NCBI RefSeq assembly: GCF_001571305.1
Contig: NZ_BCTN01000001.1
Location: 372,001 to 436,000, forward strand
DNA: 64,000 bases
Direction: 5' to 3'
Origin: Erwinia persicina NBRC 102418
GTDB taxonomy: Bacteria; Pseudomonadota; Gammaproteobacteria; Enterobacterales; Enterobacteriaceae
Shown: positions 62,514 through 64,000 of the stretch, one piece after another
How positions within the stretch are numbered: the first letter of the stretch is position 1
Layout: the number at the start of each line of letters is the position of its first letter
Made by a program: the position numbers and the translations under genes
The notes under the pieces: generated by a model
Told to the model about the DNA's origin: nothing
What the model saw: the letters and a program-made list of their open reading frames with translations, nothing else
Databases searched by the model: none

Positions 62514-63404
62514 ATGCACCCACGTTATCAGCAGGCATTTGCCACCCTACCTACCCTGTTACAGAGCGCGTTGCAGCCGGTTTTATCCGCAGACGATTTT
62601 GCCGGATTTATCACCGCCAGCCAGGCACAGGCGCTGAAAAACCACTGCAATTACAGCGACAGCGAACTGGCCTTCGCCCTGCTACCGCTGGCGGCCGCCT
62701 GTGCGGTAGCGACGCTATCCGACTTTAAAGTGGGCGCGATAGCACGCGGCAAAAGTGGCACGCTGTGGTTTGGTGCCAACATGGAGTTTGCCGGGGCGAC
62801 CATGCAGCAGACCGTGCACGCCGAGCAGAGCGCCGTGACGCACGCCTGGCTCAGGGGGGAAAGCGCGCTGGAAAGTATTACCGTTAACTACACGCCATGC
62901 GGCCACTGCCGTCAGTTTATGAATGAGCTGAACAGCGGCACCGGGCTGACCATTGAACTGCCCGGCCGCGCAGCGGCCACGTTAGGTCACTATCTGCCTG
63001 ACTCCTTCGGACCGCGCGACCTGGCGATCACCACCCTGCTGATGGATAAGATTGACCACGGCTTTGTCGCCAGCGGTGATGCCGTCGATCAGGCTGCTGT
63101 GGCTGCTGCCAGCCGTAGCCACGCGCCCTACAGTAAAGCGTGGAGCGGTGTGGCGCTGCAAACCACTGACGGGGCCCTCTTTGCCGGGAGCTATGCAGAA
63201 AATGCCGCCTTCAACCCGAGCCTGCCGCCGTTGCAGGGGGCGCTGAACCTGCTTAATCTTAGCGGCCGCCCATTAAGCACTATTCAGCGTGCCGTTCTGG
63301 CCGAAGCGCCGGATGCCTTACTGAGTCAGCAAAGCGCCACCGCTGCCACGCTGGCCGCGCTGGGATGCACGCAATTCAGCACCCTTCCCCTGGTGAAGTC
63401 GTAA
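62514..63404 (+). CDS. cdd: Cytidine deaminase
   Basis: Dimeric salvage enzyme of 296 residues (E. coli 294) that deaminates cytidine and deoxycytidine. The zinc site is in T-V-H-A-E-Q-S-A (His and catalytic Glu) and T-P-C-G-H-C-R-Q (two Cys). The C-terminal half is the non-catalytic duplicate found in the large enterobacterial form. AGAGG lies about ten bases before the ATG. Confidence 0.96.
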   Translation: MHPRYQQAFATLPTLLQSALQPVLSADDFAGFITASQAQALKNHCNYSDSELAFALLPLAAACAVATLSDFKVGAIARGKSGTLWFGANMEFAGATMQQTVHAEQSAVTHAWLRGESALESITVNYTPCGHCRQFMNELNSGTGLTIELPGRAAATLGHYLPDSFGPRDLAITTLLMDKIDHGFVASGDAVDQAAVAAASRSHAPYSKAWSGVALQTTDGALFAGSYAENAAFNPSLPPLQGALNLLNLSGRPLSTIQRAVLAEAPDALLSQQSATAATLAALGCTQFSTLPLVKS

Positions 63405-63433
63405 GAAAAGCCGTTGTAATTCGAGAAAGATCG

Positions 63434-63465
63434 CAGCTTTTGTTATTGCGTGTTAACAAAAGCTG
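63434..63465. repeat. Perfect 12-base inverted repeat between cdd and maeA
   Basis: CAGCTTTTGTTA and TAACAAAAGCTG are separated by eight bases, TTGCGTGT, 30 bases after the cdd stop. It is AT-rich with no T-run after it on either strand, so it could be a weak terminator or an operator for maeA. A second, smaller inverted repeat, TTAGGAT/ATCCTAA, lies at 63485-63516 in the maeA leader. Confidence 0.7.
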
Positions 63466-63531
63466 TACTTTCAGATGAATTATTTTAGGATTGGCCCCAC
63501 ACCATCCCGATCCTAATAGAGTATGAATTGC

Positions 63532-64000
63532 ATGGAACTCGAATACGAAAGTAAACGACCGCTATACATCCCTTATGCTGGGCCCATCTTGCTGGAATTT
63601 CCCCTTCTGAATAAAGGCAGCGCGTTCTCCATTGAAGAGCGTAACGACTTCAACCTGAATGGTCTGCTGCCGGAAACCGTCGAGAGCATTGAGGAGCAGG
63701 CAGAGCGGGCGTGGCGTCAGTTCCAGGACTTCAAAAACAATAACGACAAGCACGTTTACCTGCGCAACATCCAGGACACCAACGAAACGCTGTTTTACCG
63801 CCTGCTCGACAATCATCTGGAAGAGATGATGCCGATCATCTACACCCCAACGGTGGGTGCCGCCTGTGAGCACTTCTCAGAAATTTATCGTCGCGCGCGC
63901 GGCCTGTTTATCTCTTATCCGAACCGCGCCAACATTGAAGACATGCTGCAGAACGCCACCAAACAGAATGTGAAGGTGATTGTGGTCACCGACGGTGAGC
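63532..64000 (+). CDS. maeA: NAD-dependent malic enzyme MaeA (5' part)
   Basis: The first 156 residues are in the window and the gene runs off the right edge. The enzyme decarboxylates malate to pyruvate with [15 protein letters not shown] and [14 protein letters not shown] are nearly the same as in E. coli MaeA (SfcA), as are [13 protein letters not shown] and [11 protein letters not shown], where the tyrosine is catalytic. The sequence ends in V-V-T-D-G-E. An in-frame ATG nine bases upstream is an alternative start. In E. coli this gene is elsewhere in the chromosome. Confidence 0.95.
   Translation, partial: MELEYESKRPLYIPYAGPILLEFPLLNKGSAFSIEERNDFNLNGLLPETVESIEEQAERAWRQFQDFKNNNDKHVYLRNIQDTNETLFYRLLDNHLEEMMPIIYTPTVGAACEHFSEIYRRARGLFISYPNRANIEDMLQNATKQNVKVIVVTDGE

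Noticed and set aside
1-64000. Search for CRISPR arrays, insertion sequences, prophage genes and tRNA-linked integration sites
   Set aside because: No regularly spaced repeats, transposase or integrase genes, or tRNA-like cloverleaf sequences were recognised.

Overview
This window is about 64 kb of enterobacterial chromosome of moderately high GC. It most resembles the Erwinia/Pantoea lineage. The first 10 kb carries an amylovoran/stewartan-type exopolysaccharide operon. The rest follows the Escherichia coli gene order from wza-yegH-asmA-dcd-udk through fbaB-thiD-thiM to mrp/metG-yohJ-yohK-cdd, with lineage-specific insertions. Identification rests on recognised protein families and gene order; no database search was run.

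Layout. (1) 1-10.1 kb, minus strand: the ams/cps operon. It encodes the priming transferase AmsG, the export and control set AmsH (Wza), AmsI (Wzb) and AmsA (Wzc), then glycosyltransferases and a polymerase-like membrane protein, and runs off the left edge. Its long leader holds an RcsAB-box-like palindrome, a candidate promoter and a clear JUMPstart/ops element. A terminator-shaped hairpin lies between amsA and amsB. (2) 10.3-24.8 kb: yegH, asmA-dcd-udk, a PAP2-like phosphatase, the large diguanylate cyclase gene dgcE, a membrane protein with ankyrin-like repeats, yegD, an MFS transporter and an aldo/keto reductase. (3) 25-36 kb: mdtABCD-baeSR, a tightly coupled RND efflux operon with its own two-component system. 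(4) 36-39 kb: trhP (yegQ), a probable CyaR-type small RNA with a CRP-dependent promoter, and yegS.

(5) 39-45 kb: an rsp-type sugar-acid locus with a D-mannonate dehydratase (rspA), a zinc dehydrogenase (rspB), an MFS sugar-acid transporter, a mannitol-dehydrogenase-family oxidoreductase and a GntR-family regulator (rspR). (6) 45-50 kb: fbaB, an AT-rich orphan gene for an SGNH-like protein, and thiM-thiD under a TPP riboswitch. (7) 50-58 kb: accessory genes in regulator/target pairs: AraC with an aldo/keto reductase, XRE-cupin with AzlCD, and LysR with pirin. These are followed by wrbA, a GNAT gene, a TRIC-type channel and a small ORF. (8) 57.9-64 kb: mrp and divergent metG, yohJK, cdd with two CRP-like sites, and the start of maeA.

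No phage, insertion sequence, CRISPR array, tRNA or rRNA was seen. The most interesting signals are non-coding: the amsA/amsB hairpin, the CyaR-like RNA, four CGTTCG boxes between an XRE regulator and azlCD, the paired CRP sites at cdd, and a family of GACC/GGTC palindromes between genes. The AT-rich SGNH orphan is the least explained protein.
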